Assembly (NCBI GenBank): GCA_039545355.1
Contig: BCJJ01000015.1
Location: forward strand, 62,001-126,000
Source: Trichosporon coremiiforme
Taxonomy: Eukaryota > Basidiomycota > Tremellomycetes > Trichosporonales > Trichosporonaceae
Reading direction: 5' to 3'
Length of the DNA: 64,000 nt
Shown here: piece after piece, positions 46,549-58,069 of the stretch
Position numbering within the stretch: position 1 is the stretch's first letter
Layout of the letters: each line of letters begins with the position of its first letter
Notes under the pieces: generated by a model
What the model saw: only the letters and a program-made list of their open reading frames with translations
The model's database searches: none
Told to the model about the DNA's origin: nothing
Position numbers and translations under genes: made by a program

Positions 46549-47899
46549 ATGAGCAGCAGCATGGACATCGACCCGTCCTCTTCCGGATCCAACCCGCTCC
46601 TCTTCCTTGAGAAGCAGGAGGCCGCCGCCTCGCCGCAACTCAAACCGTACTGGACCAAGATCCGGACAGCGTACGAGAAGAAGTGAGCTCGCCAAGCTGT
46701 AGACGGAAGCTGACACTGCAGACTCTGGCACAACCTGACTGTTGCGTTGATCGAATTTGTGTCCCAACCGGGATCAGGACCGTCCCAGATCGAGCTGTTC
46801 GAGAAGTGAGTCGGCGCGGTTGCAATAGCTAAGTATTCCTTTATGAACGTCAGCTAACTCCAGGTTCATCACGACGATCGAGAACAAGATCAATGCGCTG
46901 AAGCTTGTTGAGATTGCGCGCCGAGTGGGACGAGAGTACTCTGAGCCGGACGCTACGCTGAAGTTCCTCGAGTCGGTCCACTCTCGCCTGCAGTCACCGT
47001 ACCCCGTCGAGGCGACTACCGAGTCATCAGCTGTTCCCGCGCCGCCGCGCCCGGCGCCCGAGGCGTATGCTCTGTCGCTGAGCTCGATCGCGTACGCCCA
47101 GTTACTCCTCGGTGACCTGGAGGGGTGCAAGAAGAGCCTGACGGAGTGCGAGAAGCTGCTGAGCGAGCAGGACACGGTCGAGCCGGTCGTGAACGCGGGG
47201 TACTACGGCGTCGCCGGCGACTACCACAAGGTCAAGGCCGACTACGGGCCGTACTACAAGAATGCGCTGCTGTACCTGGCGTGCGTTGACGCGGACCGCG
47301 AGCTCAGCGCTGAGGACAAGCGGCAGCGCGCGCATGACCTGTGCATCGCCGCCCTCCTCGGCGAGAACATCTACAACTTTGGCGAGCTGCTGCAGCACCC
47401 GATCCTGCAGACGCTGGCGGACACGGAGTGGGCCTGGATCAAGAACTTGATCGGGGCCTTCAACGCGGGCGCGATTGGACGTTTCGACAGCCTCGCGAAC
47501 CAGTTCAGCTCCGAGCCGATTCTGGCCGAGAGCATGGCCTTCCTGCGCCAGAAGATCTGCCTGATGGCCCTGATCGAGGCGGCCTTCTCCCGCCCGCGCG
47601 ACGGCGCGACGCGCCTCATGACCTTTGAGCAGATCGCCGAGGCTACCCGTCTGCCAGTTAACGAGGTCGAGCACCTGATCATGAAGGCGCTGAGTCTCGG
47701 TCTCATCCGCGGCTCGCTGGACCAGGTCGCGTCCACTGTCGACATCACGTGGATCCAACCCCGCGTGCTCGAGGGTGCGCAGCTCGACACCCTCGCCGAG
47801 CAGTTCGGACACTGGACGGACGGTGTCGGCCAGACAGCTAATGGCGTCCAGGGACTTGAAAACGGCGCCATCCATAACCTCATCCAGGCGACCGCGTAG
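46549..47899 (+). CDS. RPN9: 26S proteasome regulatory subunit Rpn9
   Basis: PCI-domain lid subunit of the 19S regulatory particle, cytosolic and nuclear. Three exons (46549-46682, 46722-46805, 46864-47899) close to 417 residues. The N-terminal helical repeats include LKPYWTKIRTAYEKKLWHNL and KFITTIENKINALKLVEIA, as in Rpn9/PSMD13. The body contains NAGYYGVAGDYHKVKADYGPYYKNALLYLAC, very close to the family pattern. The PCI winged helix (MTFEQIAEATRLPVNEVEHLIMKALSLGLIRGSLDQV) lies near residues 320-360, with WIQPRVL after it. Length is slightly above the yeast protein owing to an Ala/Pro-rich insert near residue 130. Confidence 0.94.
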
Positions 47900-48751
47900 A
47901 CAGTGGACGTAGTGTAGAGATAGAAGACATGCAGGCAGGATATAGCATCGCCAAGGCGTTGGTTAGATCACTCACAACAGCAGCCGCGACCTGATCTAAG
48001 GGCAACTTTTGTTTCTTCGTCTCCAGCTTTTCCGGCCGAAGCCGATTGACCAGCTGGACCGGAAAAGCTGATGGATACGCACTGTTTGTGCAATGTTGGC
48101 GTCCGGAGAGGAACGGCCGGTATTCGGTCTGGCTCTCGGTGTTGTGAATAGGCACAATCATGTGATGAGCCGTTAGTTGCCTCGGCATCACGCAATGTTT
48201 GTATTTACATCTGCAAAGCGATCAACAGAGCTTTCGATCAAGTGGAGCAGCGAACATCGCGGCATGCAATTCAGCGATTACTGCTGTGCTGATGTGCAGC
48301 TCATCTACGGTGATTGCAATTCAGAGATCAATGGATCAGACGTGTTAGCAGCGGTGATATCACTTTCCGGACCGAATGAATCCGACAACTGAGTGCGATC
48401 GAAAGAACAAGCTTATGAATGCGCATTGACGAACCGATGTTATACATGTTATTGCGGGAGACTGCCGAGGGATAAAACAAATCAAAGAGTACTGAGGGAG
48501 TGAGCGAGGGACTGTACAATTCTGGAGCTTGTGGGCTTTGTGAGGCGGCGGTGCGTGCTGGGTCTGGGTCTATGGCATGAGCTTGGCGTGAGCGCGTGAG
48601 GGCGTAAGGTCATGGCATGGCCGAGGGCGCGCGAGGGCGCGGTGGCGTGATGCGCGCCGGCTTGAGCGTAGTCTGGGCCCGGTGAGCGCGTGGGCGGTGC
48701 TGGCGGCGCGTGAGCATGAGGTCGAGTGAGCGTGTGGTGTCCGAGCGGAGC
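47900..48751. other. Intergenic, contains an inverted repeat
   Basis: 850 bp between RPN9 and the orphan gene at 48752. No gene recognised; one strong inverted repeat at 48024-48070. Confidence 0.5.
48024..48070. repeat. Perfect 12-bp inverted repeat with 23-nt loop
   Basis: CAGCTTTTCCGG at 48024-48035 and its exact reverse complement at 48059-48070. It would form a stable hairpin in RNA from either strand, about 125-170 nt past the RPN9 stop codon. Confidence 0.85.
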
Positions 48752-49339
48752 CTAGTGTCTCCACGCGAACATGCGCGGCAGGGAGGACAGTCTCCCCTTC
48801 CTCTCGACCTGCTGTAGAGAGGGAACCTTGCGAATACGCCTGGCCGCACCGAGGGGCATGGGGTGGCTAATGACAGGCGGGGCAGTTAAGGTCGGCACGC
48901 TCTTTGAGAGCCTGAGTGTGCGGCGTTTGTTGAGCTTGCTCGCCGTGGTGATCGTGCTGAGGCGGCGGGACAGCGAGTCTGTGGGCGAAGCGGTCCCGGA
49001 CAGGCAGTGGGAGGAGGCGTGCGACGCTGCACGGCTGCGGCTGCGTTGGCCGCTGCCTTGCAAAGAGGAGAGGGAGACGAGATACGCTTCCTCGCGGCGC
49101 TTCTCGTAGATCGGGTCGTAGTCGTCGAGCAGCTCCTCGCACTCGTCGAGCGGTAACGGGGCCTGGAAGGTGGCGAGGGACGGCGGGTCAGGCGTGCTCG
49201 GCACACTGCTCGAGACGGATGACGGAGCCGAGGGCACGTTTGGCGCGTGGCGCGGGACGAGCTCGACGGTGTCGACCGTGTTGAACAGCATGACAGGCTT
49301 CGAGGCCTTGGCTCCGGAGACGCGGCGGCGGCTCATCAT
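48752..49339 (-). CDS. Basic Ser-rich protein of unknown function
   Basis: Not recognised. An intronless frame of 195 residues from ATG 49339, stop at 48752. The N-terminal part has a short hydrophobic segment (VMLFNTVDTVELVPRH) and an acidic-aromatic block (DECEELLDDYDPIYEKRREEAYLVSL, about residues 65-92) that looks like a real motif. The rest is Ser/Arg/Thr-rich. The C-terminus has RIRKVPSLQQVERKGRLSSLP. Several RxxS-type sites suggest kinase regulation, but that is speculation. The concentration of distinctive, non-repetitive blocks favours a real gene. A CT-rich region upstream on the minus strand (about 49400-49700) could be its promoter. Confidence 0.6.
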   Translation of the reverse strand: MMSRRRVSGAKASKPVMLFNTVDTVELVPRHAPNVPSAPSSVSSSVPSTPDPPSLATFQAPLPLDECEELLDDYDPIYEKRREEAYLVSLSSLQGSGQRSRSRAASHASSHCLSGTASPTDSLSRRLSTITTASKLNKRRTLRLSKSVPTLTAPPVISHPMPLGAARRIRKVPSLQQVERKGRLSSLPRMFAWRH

Positions 49340-50635
49340 TGCGCTAGTGAGTGGGAAGGAGTAGTGAGCGAGGTAGTGATATTCGTCAAAGTTGCAGAGC
49401 TGTCCGGCCAGGAGTAGACTTTTGCAGCCGATGATCGCGGTCCGGGAACGATAGGCGGTCGGCTCGTGCGTGAAGAGAGCGTGAGGAAGGAGGGTCAGAA
49501 AGCTGGATGGTGGAACCGGTTCCAGCCAGCGGAGCGGTAATTAAGTCGCGTAGACGTCGGTGGGTCTGATGATAAGAGAGCGGAGAAGAAACGACAACGG
49601 TCAAGACTATGATGAGCAAGAGACTGCGCTGCGCGCTGATCAGGTGCGACGTGAGACTGAGACGGAGTGACTGGGACATGCAACGCGACACTGGTACGCT
49701 GCGCGCAGCTGCATTGGGCCTCGCATGGCCTCGCAGTCCGCGACGTTTAGTGCAGGACGCACTAGGGCTTTACAGACCCGCTGGTTACAGACCCGCTGGC
49801 CGCTGAAACGGGCCCACTACCGCTTTCTCACTGGGTACTGGGTGGCAAGGACGGTAAGCGTAAACAAAACGCTGCCTGTAACGCGGCCCGGCGCGTCCCA
49901 TTCAGTCCAGCCCCTCTTGCTACTCGAAAACGGTCAGCTGCGCCAGCCTTCCCTGTGATTCTCATCGTAGGCCAGCATTTCACACCGCGCGGGCTGCTTG
50001 CTGTGCACTGTTCGCCATGTCCATGCGTATCCATGGACCATGAGGTGGCGCCAGCTCGCCGGCTGGTCTGCCGGTGATGGCGCCGGTGACTGCCAGTGCT
50101 CTCGGACCGTTGTCCGCTGCACTGGCGGCGGCTAGTGAGACTTCAACACGCGGCGCGCGCGCCAAGCATCGTTTCGACGCGCTGCAGTGCTGCACTGCTG
50201 CACTGCTGATGCGCTCAAAATTTGACTTCTTGGCTCGCTCTCCTTGCTGTGTGACGCGGGCTGCGATCGGAAGCGATGGATTGAGGCGGGACGCTAGTGT
50301 GCCGCCCGTCCACCGAGCGGCGTTCGACGCGAACACGGGCGTGCTGCAATGCTGCACTGGAAAAAGTGGCAAGTCGTTACATTCGGAGGGAGTACTACTC
50401 GTCCTCGTCTATCGTCCGGAGGGTCTTACTTTTGTTATGTACAGAGCAAGCAGGATGTTGCTATTATTGAATGATAAGATAAGGTTGTAGTGTTGTGATG
50501 ATTAAGATGGGGCTGGCTTCTCGACATTCTCAGAATGTAAAGTTGAGAGGCAGGCGCCTCGATGGCCGGCCATCGATCGGGAGTGTCGCCGAGATGGTGC
50601 CGGAAGGCGGGCGAGTACGAGAAGGGGGAAGAGAC
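49340..50635. other. Intergenic with small direct repeats
   Basis: No gene recognised. A 15-nt unit is directly duplicated near 49771-49800, and CTGCA-type repeats occur near 50180-50210. The longest frames (130 and 138 codons near 50.0-50.5 kb) overlap on opposite strands and lack domains. Confidence 0.45.
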
Positions 50636-51365
50636 TTAGTTCCAGATCTCGCTCTTGGTCCTAAAGTCGCTTTTGCTCTTGAGGAAGTCGCTCTTGAGCG
50701 CACGTAGTCCCCAGCCCGACGAGCGCGGCTGCAGGTTCGAGTCGTCGCGAGACTTCTGCGACTTGCTGAATTTCCGCTTGTCCATCTTGAGCTGCCAGTT
50801 CTCCATCGCCCGCGACGTGCCGAGGATGGCCTCCGTCAACGTGTCTGCACCCAGTCAGCTTACGGAACAGGAAGAAAGGCGTGACGGCAACGGCCAGAGA
50901 CAGCAATCCGCAATCCGCAACGCCCTGCATCTGCACCACCGCTGGGAATTGCAAGCAAGGGTCGCAACTGGAATGATTAAGTCCCGTTGCGGTAACCGAG
51001 CGGTCTTCTCGGCACTGTTGCGTGCGGTGCCTGCGAAGGGTAGTCGCCGGTTTCCACTGGCAGCGCCGGCCATCAAGCACCACCTCGATGCAAACGGGCA
51101 TTCGGATGCTGTCGATGTTGTCTTTGCACTCCAAGCGCTGCTACTCACCAAGAGGGTTGGACTTCTGCGCGTAGTTCTTTGTCTTGTACTGCTGGTCGCG
51201 GTTTGGTCGAGGCGGCTCAGACAGAATGAGGGGGGTGGAGCGGCCGTTCTGGGCGGAAGCCATGCTGGCGCGGTGCTCGGCGGCGAAGTACTCTGCACTA
51301 GAGATGGCACCCGAGCCGGCGGTTGAAGAAGAAGAGTTGGAAGTAGAAGAAGAAAGGAAGCCCAT
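50636..51365 (-). CDS. Small conserved-looking fungal protein of unknown function
   Basis: Not recognised. Two exons (51365-51149 and 50844-50636) close to 141 residues across a 304-nt intron with GTGAGT donor, GCTGAC branch and GCAG acceptor. Exon 1 is Ser-rich, then reads AEYFAAEHRASMASAQ, LILSEPPRPNRDQQYKTK and NYAQKSNPLG. Exon 2 continues DTLTEAILGTSRAMENWQLKMDKRK and ends KSDFRTKSEIWN. The composition is hydrophilic, with helical potential around the exon junction. The distinctive segments flanking the junction and the exact phase match argue for a real gene. No membrane segment or signal peptide is present. Confidence 0.65.
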
Positions 51366-54300
51366 TGCGCTAGAGTATGTTTAAGCTGGCTGCTGGCTGT
51401 TGAGGAAGGTCACTGTAGTAGGTTCGCGGGCCGAGGCGGTGTGTCGAGCGTGAGAATGAAGAGAGATGTGGGTTGGGGTTGACGAGCTCGAGAGGGGTAG
51501 AGAATCGTAATAGCAGTGGTCAGAGTCAAACGAAGATGAAAGAGAGTTGTGAGGAAGGAAGAAGGTGAGTAGGGGAAGAGGTTTACGGTTGTTCTGAAGG
51601 TGAAGGATCGAGGAGAACAATCATGTGCTTGGGACCTGAGCGATTGAATGAATGCCAGACGACGCGGATTGAGGGGAGGAACGATAGATAGCACGGGTGC
51701 TAGGAGGCTAGGCGGCCGAGTCGGAGGGCAGTCGTTGCTCCAAGAGGTCCACGGCCGGAGAGCCTATTCATGACCTGGCTGCCGACGACGACTTCGGGCC
51801 AAGGATGCAAGGAACACAGGGAGAGACAATTCCGGATAATCCTTTTGAGTGTGGGTGCACGCACCAGACCCGAGGACGCTGAGGCAAAACATATTTCGAT
51901 CGGGGTCGTGTTCCTGAGCAGATAGGGTATTAATAGTCTCTGGTCTCAGCGCTTGTCCCACCGCCTCGGGGCCTCGTGTGAGCTCACGGCACTCCCACTG
52001 CAATCGATCGGTAGTCCGCCCTGATCCTGGCCGCAATCGAGGCGCAGGACGACCCCATTCAGGCGGAATGTACCGGCGGTCCACCGTTCACTGTGCCATT
52101 GCCCCTCCCGCACATTTACCCCATCCTATGTGCGAAACGATAAAGGCGCAAGCAAGGGCAGACGAGGGGCGCACGGTCTTGTTATAACTGTGCCCTACCT
52201 TGTTTCCCAACTTCATTATGGACATTGCAGAACGATTAGAAGGGAACGAAGATTCCTGTGACTAATGAACACCCCTTCTTCTGCCATCTCCGGTCAAGCC
52301 GCGATATAATACACAAACAGGAGTGGTCTTGACTGAGCTGGTCGTCCGTCCACGGCTGTCATAAGAACACCTCACGGCAGCAACGTGTCACTGGATCGGA
52401 GACATTGGCTACGGGGTGACGAGAGTCTGAGCGCTAAATGATTAAATCGCCGGAACCCGTCACCCCGTTGTGGCAGCGGACCGCCGGTTTGAACAGTCAC
52501 AGATTGGCGTTAATCGTGTTCATTAATGTGCCGGAAAGCGCGCATAGCGAAGCCCTTTCTCAGGGGGCTTGTCGGATGTTATCGCCTCGTCCAAGCTAAC
52601 TATAGCAGCCTGACCCCGACACGACCCACAGCGGGATCCAGGACATGCTGTCAATCGGGGGACCGGAGTGCTGCACGTTGCTGAACGGAGGGTACGTAAG
52701 CTCGTCACGCCCGAAGTGCCGGCTCAAGAGCAAGAGAGTGCGACGTTCTCCACGTCCGATCGCCTGCGCCGTGCCTGTACCTTCCGACCCATCACCAATA
52801 GGAAGCGCAAGCAACAAGGTTCAAAACGCCCATTGAACTTTCACGTGAGACATTCATTCGGCCTGTTGTGATGTCAGCTGGCGGCGCGGGCAGACCCTTC
52901 TGTGCGCAAGTGTAACGTCGCCGACGCGGTTCTTGAGCCGTCCGACGATCAAAGCTTCCAGCAGAGCTGCATCCGGCAGACCCGACTCAAGTCTGTTAGT
53001 TTGTCGCATGCAGATTTTGGGTTCGTGAGCGAAAGGGACTCGGGGTCGGATGTGCATGCACAGCGTGCAGCGGGCCGACATGCATGAACGGGGCACGGAC
53101 ACGACGAGTACGACCAGCGAGTGTCGTAGAAGATTGAGTGAAACGCTGCACGCACGCCCCCGCCACCTGCCAGGTCCGTCTGGCCCGCCCACGCCGCTGG
53201 ACTGTGGTGTACCTCAATATCGGTGCCAAGTGCCTCGCGTACCTGGCACTGGCACACCGAAGCACCCTTCCTTTGTCCACCTCTGTGCATCACGAGATGT
53301 CCGTCGGAGCTGCGCTCGCAGCTGCATGACGAGTCCAACGTTCCGACAAAGATCTAACTAACTGAAGCGAACGCTGCGCAGCTCCATTTCGGTATGCTCC
53401 ACTCGCCCGATTACTCGATCGCTGCGCTTGCCGGCGGTCCGTGGTTCTTGATTCAGTTGCATCGTCATGTAGGCGCCAATTCAAGCCCGGAAGCGAAGTG
53501 ACAGCCCAAGGAATGTATGGCGTCCTATATTCGAGCGGCCCAGCCCGCAACTTCGCAGCATGCCAGCACTCATGTGCCATCGTGTGCTAAATGTTCTGCT
53601 GCGGATACGTGAGATGTACGAGTGAGCGCTAAGTGGACGAACTCGATCGTGCATCGCAGTTCGTCACCGCGTCACCGATGGCTGCTGGCGCACTGGCGGC
53701 GCCGCCGGCAAGGCGTTGGTCGCCATATTACACCCTCATAACCCTGCGGCCCCTGGCACATGCACTGTCGCTCGCACCTGGAGCTAATGTGGCGTCTACT
53801 CCTCGTCCTGGAGTCTCGACCGTGCGCAGGTTGCTGAAGACGCATTCCAGCGTTCTGATTTGGTGGGTGCGTCCCGTATGGTGGGATTGACGGGGAGAAC
53901 AGGCGGAGAGGACAGGCATGCGACAAGGCGTGGGTGCAAGACAGTGAGTGGCCTTCCAGGCAGAGTAGGCGCCTTTTCACATGGATAGGACTGGGCTAAA
54001 CGAGCTGCTGCAGATGCCGACAAGCCGAGAAGGAGATGCGGAAGTGTGCCCCGCACGCAGCAGCATACTCTGCAGCTCTCATAGGTGTAGAGCATGCTGG
54101 GCGTGGGGGTGGCCGTCTAGGCCCCGTGTGGCCGTCTTCTGCACACGCTGCTTGCTCGGTGGCCGTTGAGCAACCCTGCAGAAGTTGGTGGGCAAAGAAG
54201 TCACTTACCCAATGAGCGAGCGCAACTCCAATTCTAATGTGCCCAATACTTGCTGCTGCTAACCAAATATTAACATGCTCCATTACAAAAGCCACGTGCA

Positions 54301-54736
54301 TATCGGGCTCGGGATCGGATCGGAAGACCACCGGGCCGCTGCCCTGGCTACAGCTAGAGCGGCATCCGGCGTCTCGAAAACCGATCAGCATCGGTAAACT
54401 CTCAGTGTCGTTCGTTATCTCCAGGCAGCCTGCCGCATAAACGCTCATTACGTTGTTGTTCAAATGCACCATAAGCAGCGTTGGCCAGTTCTAATGCACC
54501 CCGCATTCGAAAAAGATCAGCTCAAAGGGAGACCAGTGCCCGGCGTGTCGGGCGCTAGATGGCCGTGTGTAGCAACCGGAAATCCACAGTCGGTCAAATC
54601 CGGTTGAACCGACTTTGCCGAAACTAGGTGGAGAGAAGCCCTCGCTGGCCCCGCATACCCGCATGGGTTATAAGATGATGCACACGAGTCTCAAAGTGCC
54701 CACACTCACACATCCGGTCTCGACACATCCACCGCC
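51366..54736. other. Gene-poor 3.4-kb stretch
   Basis: No gene recognised on either strand. Frames up to 158 codons (minus strand, 53996-54472) overlap others and show no domain or splice continuity. The right 150 bp should be the promoter of the cyclase gene. Confidence 0.4.
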
Positions 54737-55852
54737 ATGGCCAACACCAAGATTCCCACCTTTGATGAGCTCAAGAAGCGCGACGGCCCGCCCCTCAACG
54801 CCTGGGGCATCTGGGGCGAGGACAACCAGCTCGGCCAGATCAACCACCTCACCCCCGAGGCTGTCAAGCGCGGCCGTGACGCCATCAAGCACGGCAAGGC
54901 CGTCAACCTGAAGTACGTTGACCTGGAGGCAGCTAGGAGACTGGAAGTGCGAAGCTAACAGCCAGCCTGAACATGACGGAGTGGCAGTCGATCAACCCGA
55001 TGCGCGATGGCCTCTCGCGCAAGATCAACAACAAGAAGTTTGCCAACGACGACATTGTCTCGTTCAACACGCAGTTCGCGACGCAGTGGGACGGCTTCCG
55101 CCACTTCCCGTACCAGAACTACCCCGAGAAGGGCCAGTACACGTTCTACGGCGGCATGACCGGCGATGAGGCGGCGGACATCAACAACCCGCGCTACGGA
55201 GTACAGAACTACTGCACGCACCCCATCACTGGCCGCGGAGTCCTCCTCGACGTCGTCAAGTACAGGAAGGATAACGGGCTGCCCGAGCTCTCCCTGTTTG
55301 ACACTACTACTCCTGTTGGCCTCGACGAGCTCAAGGCCATCGCCAAGGCGCAGGGCGTCGAGTTCGCCAGTGGCGATGTCCTCATTGTCCGTCTTGGCTT
55401 CCCGGAGAAGATCCTCGCTATGTCCGACGAGGAGCGCGAGGGACTCAAGTCCAACAAGAACGGATGGTGCGGCATCGACGCGACCGAGGACATGATCAGG
55501 TGGCACTGGGACAACCAGTTCTCCGCCGTCGTCACTGACGGATACGCGTACGAGGCGTACCCCTCCAAGTACCCCCTCATCGCCCACGAGGTCTTCCTTG
55601 GCGGCTGGGGTCTCCCGATCGGAGAGCTCTTCGATCTCCGCCAGCTGTCGAAGGAGTGCGCCGAGAAGAAGCAGTACGACTTTTTCGTGAGTATCAATCC
55701 CCTCCTTCTCCTCCGTCTCTTTCGACATCTCCTCGTTCTCCCATCCCTCTTCCCATGTTGAAGAGTATGAACTAACTGGACAGTTTGCCTCCATGCCCCT
55801 GAACATTGACGGTGGTATCGCTTCTCCGCCGAACGCGCAGGCTGTTCTTTGA
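54737..55852 (+). CDS. Cyclase-family metal-dependent hydrolase (kynurenine formamidase-like)
   Basis: Member of the cyclase family that includes bacterial kynurenine formamidase and isatin hydrolase; probably hydrolyses an amide or lactone in the cytosol. Three exons (54737-54912, 54966-55686, 55784-55852) close to 321 residues. It opens with an N-terminal block typical of fungal members: LKKRDGPPLNAWGIWGEDNQLGQINHLTPE. The metal-binding region reads FATQWDGFRHFPYQ, with the W-D-G-F-x-H core near residue 105. It is followed by the conserved TGRGVLLDVVKY and later AHEVFLGGWGLPIGELFDL. There is no signal peptide. The substrate is unknown. It is convergent with the MFS permease at 56503, a pairing seen in catabolic gene clusters. 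Confidence 0.85.
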
Positions 55853-56502
55853 TCGATCCGGACGCATAAAACATAGATGTTGTAAGAGGAAATGCAGGCA
55901 GTCATCATGGCCAGTGGTGGTGGCAGGTGGAGGTGCCACCAGGCGGTGTGGCGGAAAATTGGATTGTTTTGACGACTAGCGCGGTCTCGCTGCGGCGGTG
56001 TGGAGGTCAGTGCCTTCCCTGGAATCTCTACTGACATTCAGAGTGCTCAGAGGTCAACTTATGTCCAGATTGCGACATGATGATGGGCGGGGACGATTCC
56101 CGTGATCGTATGGAGAACGGGCCGCCTCCCCCGCAGGCCACCTCACGGACCCCGCCGGGTCCCACCATATGCCCAGCCGAGCGTCTCTGCCGAGCGCGGC
56201 CCGCGATGCCGGCGTCAGCCAGTGGGGACTGATAAGTCACCGCAGCCAGTCACGTGGCTGATCGGACGCTTGGGCCGCCGACCTCATCTCTCGGTGGGGG
56301 TGGCTTATCACTTTCCAAGAGCCTGAATGCTATGCTTTCGGCGTCGCACACTGATGTCTCATGCTGAATGTTTTGATGATGCATGACTAGACTTCTTACT
56401 GACTTATTGGTTGACCTTACAATGACCTCTACCTTTACAGCTACACGCGCCTCCGGAACCCAATGTCATGACGATGTAATAGAAGATGATTGCGAGACGA
56501 CT
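55853..56502. other. Convergent intergenic region of the cyclase and the MFS permease
   Basis: 650 bp holding the two 3' ends. A CACGTG core is at 56251-56256. No gene recognised. Confidence 0.5.
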
Positions 56503-58069
56503 CTATGCCTGGTAGCGGAACTCAGGGTGGCCCTCGAGGACGACGTCGCCGCGGTCGGCGCGGCGGTTCTGGATCGTCATCCAGACCTTGAACACCATGG
56601 CCATGACGGCCGTGAAGGCATTGAACCCGATCGTGCTCCAGATACCGGTCGGGTAGCCAGTGTTGGCTTCGGACTCCATGAAGAGCACACCGGCGAGGAT
56701 ACCGCCGACACCACCGAAGGCGATGAGGATGGCCGAGTTGAAACCACGCTTGGACTGCTCGCGGATAGACGTCTGCGCCCACGCAATGATCAGAGGAACG
56801 TTGCAGGTTGCCCCACCGAAAGCAAGGAAAATACCGGCGTATCTCGCAACCTTCTGGTCGTTTCCAAGCTGGGAGAACATGCACGTTCCGACGATGAGTA
56901 GGACGGCGTTCACAATGATGCCGAGGGCACGCTGGTGCGTCTTGTCACACCACCACGCGATGACGATGCCAGGAAAGATACCCCAGATCTTCGGCGGCGC
57001 GTAAAGAATCTGCGACAGCGCGTTCGAGAAGCCCATACCCTGCAAAATCGTTGGGAGGAAGTACGCCATTGAGTAGCTCGCGAGCGTTGTTCCGGCGAAC
57101 ATGATGGAGAAGAGCCAGATCTTGGGGTCCAGGACGTACTTGATGGCCTTGCGGACGGTGAGAGGGTCGGGTGTGGCGTCGCCACGGTCGCGTTGGATTC
57201 GCGTGATGATGATGTCTCGCTCGTGCTCGGTCAGGAACGTGGCCTTGTCAGGGAAGTCCTGGAGGAAGAAGTACGCGACGACGCCGATGCAGACGGTGAT
57301 GATGCCCTCGATGATGAAAATCCAACGCCAGCCGGCCTTCCCCGCGGTGCCGTTCATCTGTGAAATGCCCCACGCCATAATCGACGACAGGCCGCCGATA
57401 GCAGTCGATGTGAAGTAGAAGGCAGTGTTGCGGGTAGCCATGGACTTGCGAGGGTACCAGCACGCAATCAGGAAGGCAGCGCCGGGGAAGAGGGACGCCT
57501 CGAAGATACCGAGAAGAGCGCGAGTGGCGATAAGCTGCTGCGGAGTCTTGACGAAACCCATGCTGAGCATCACGACACCCCACAGGACGACCGCCGTTGC
57601 GAGCCACCATCGCACACCATACTTTCGGAGTCCGAGCTGCGACGGGATCTCGAGAATGATGTATGGAATGAAGAAGATCTGCAGACGAGGTCAGCATAGG
57701 CAAGAGAGATGGTGAACTCGCCATGGTCGCGATCGAATAGTAGTTGCCCTGGTTGAGGGAGAGCTCCTTGTTCATGAGCTTGCCATTGGCCGAGCGCGCC
57801 ATGGATAGGTTCGTGCGGTCGATGAGCGAGATGCAGTACATGGCCGCGAGGATGGGAATCAGGTGCAGGTCGACCTTGCGCACGACGCGGCGGACCTCCT
57901 TCGGGTCAAAGCCCTCGTCGATATCCGAGTAGGTGCGGATGTAGCCTGTCTCCTCGAGCTCGTGCTTCATGTTCCGGTCCTCGACATACTGGATCGACTG
58001 CTTCTCCGAGTCGATGCCGGAGCTCGTGTTCGAGTCGAAGGCTTGCTGCTGGGGCGGGGTCGTCGCCAT
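56503..58069 (-). CDS. MFS permease, anion:cation symporter family (paralogue)
   Basis: Second plasma-membrane transporter of the same family as that at 1866-3715. Two exons (58069-57722 and 57678-56503) close to 507 residues, identical in length to the first. It has DEGFDPKEVRRVVRKVD before the first helix, the RTN motif, IFFIPYIILEIPSQLGLRK after helix 2, a GWRWIFII block, and the tail FRYQA. The single intron (44 nt) begins with GC rather than GT (GCGAGT), ends CAG, and joins IATM to IFFI. That joint is required by comparison with the paralogue. Substrate unknown; the neighbouring cyclase suggests an aromatic or amide compound, which is speculation. Confidence 0.9.
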
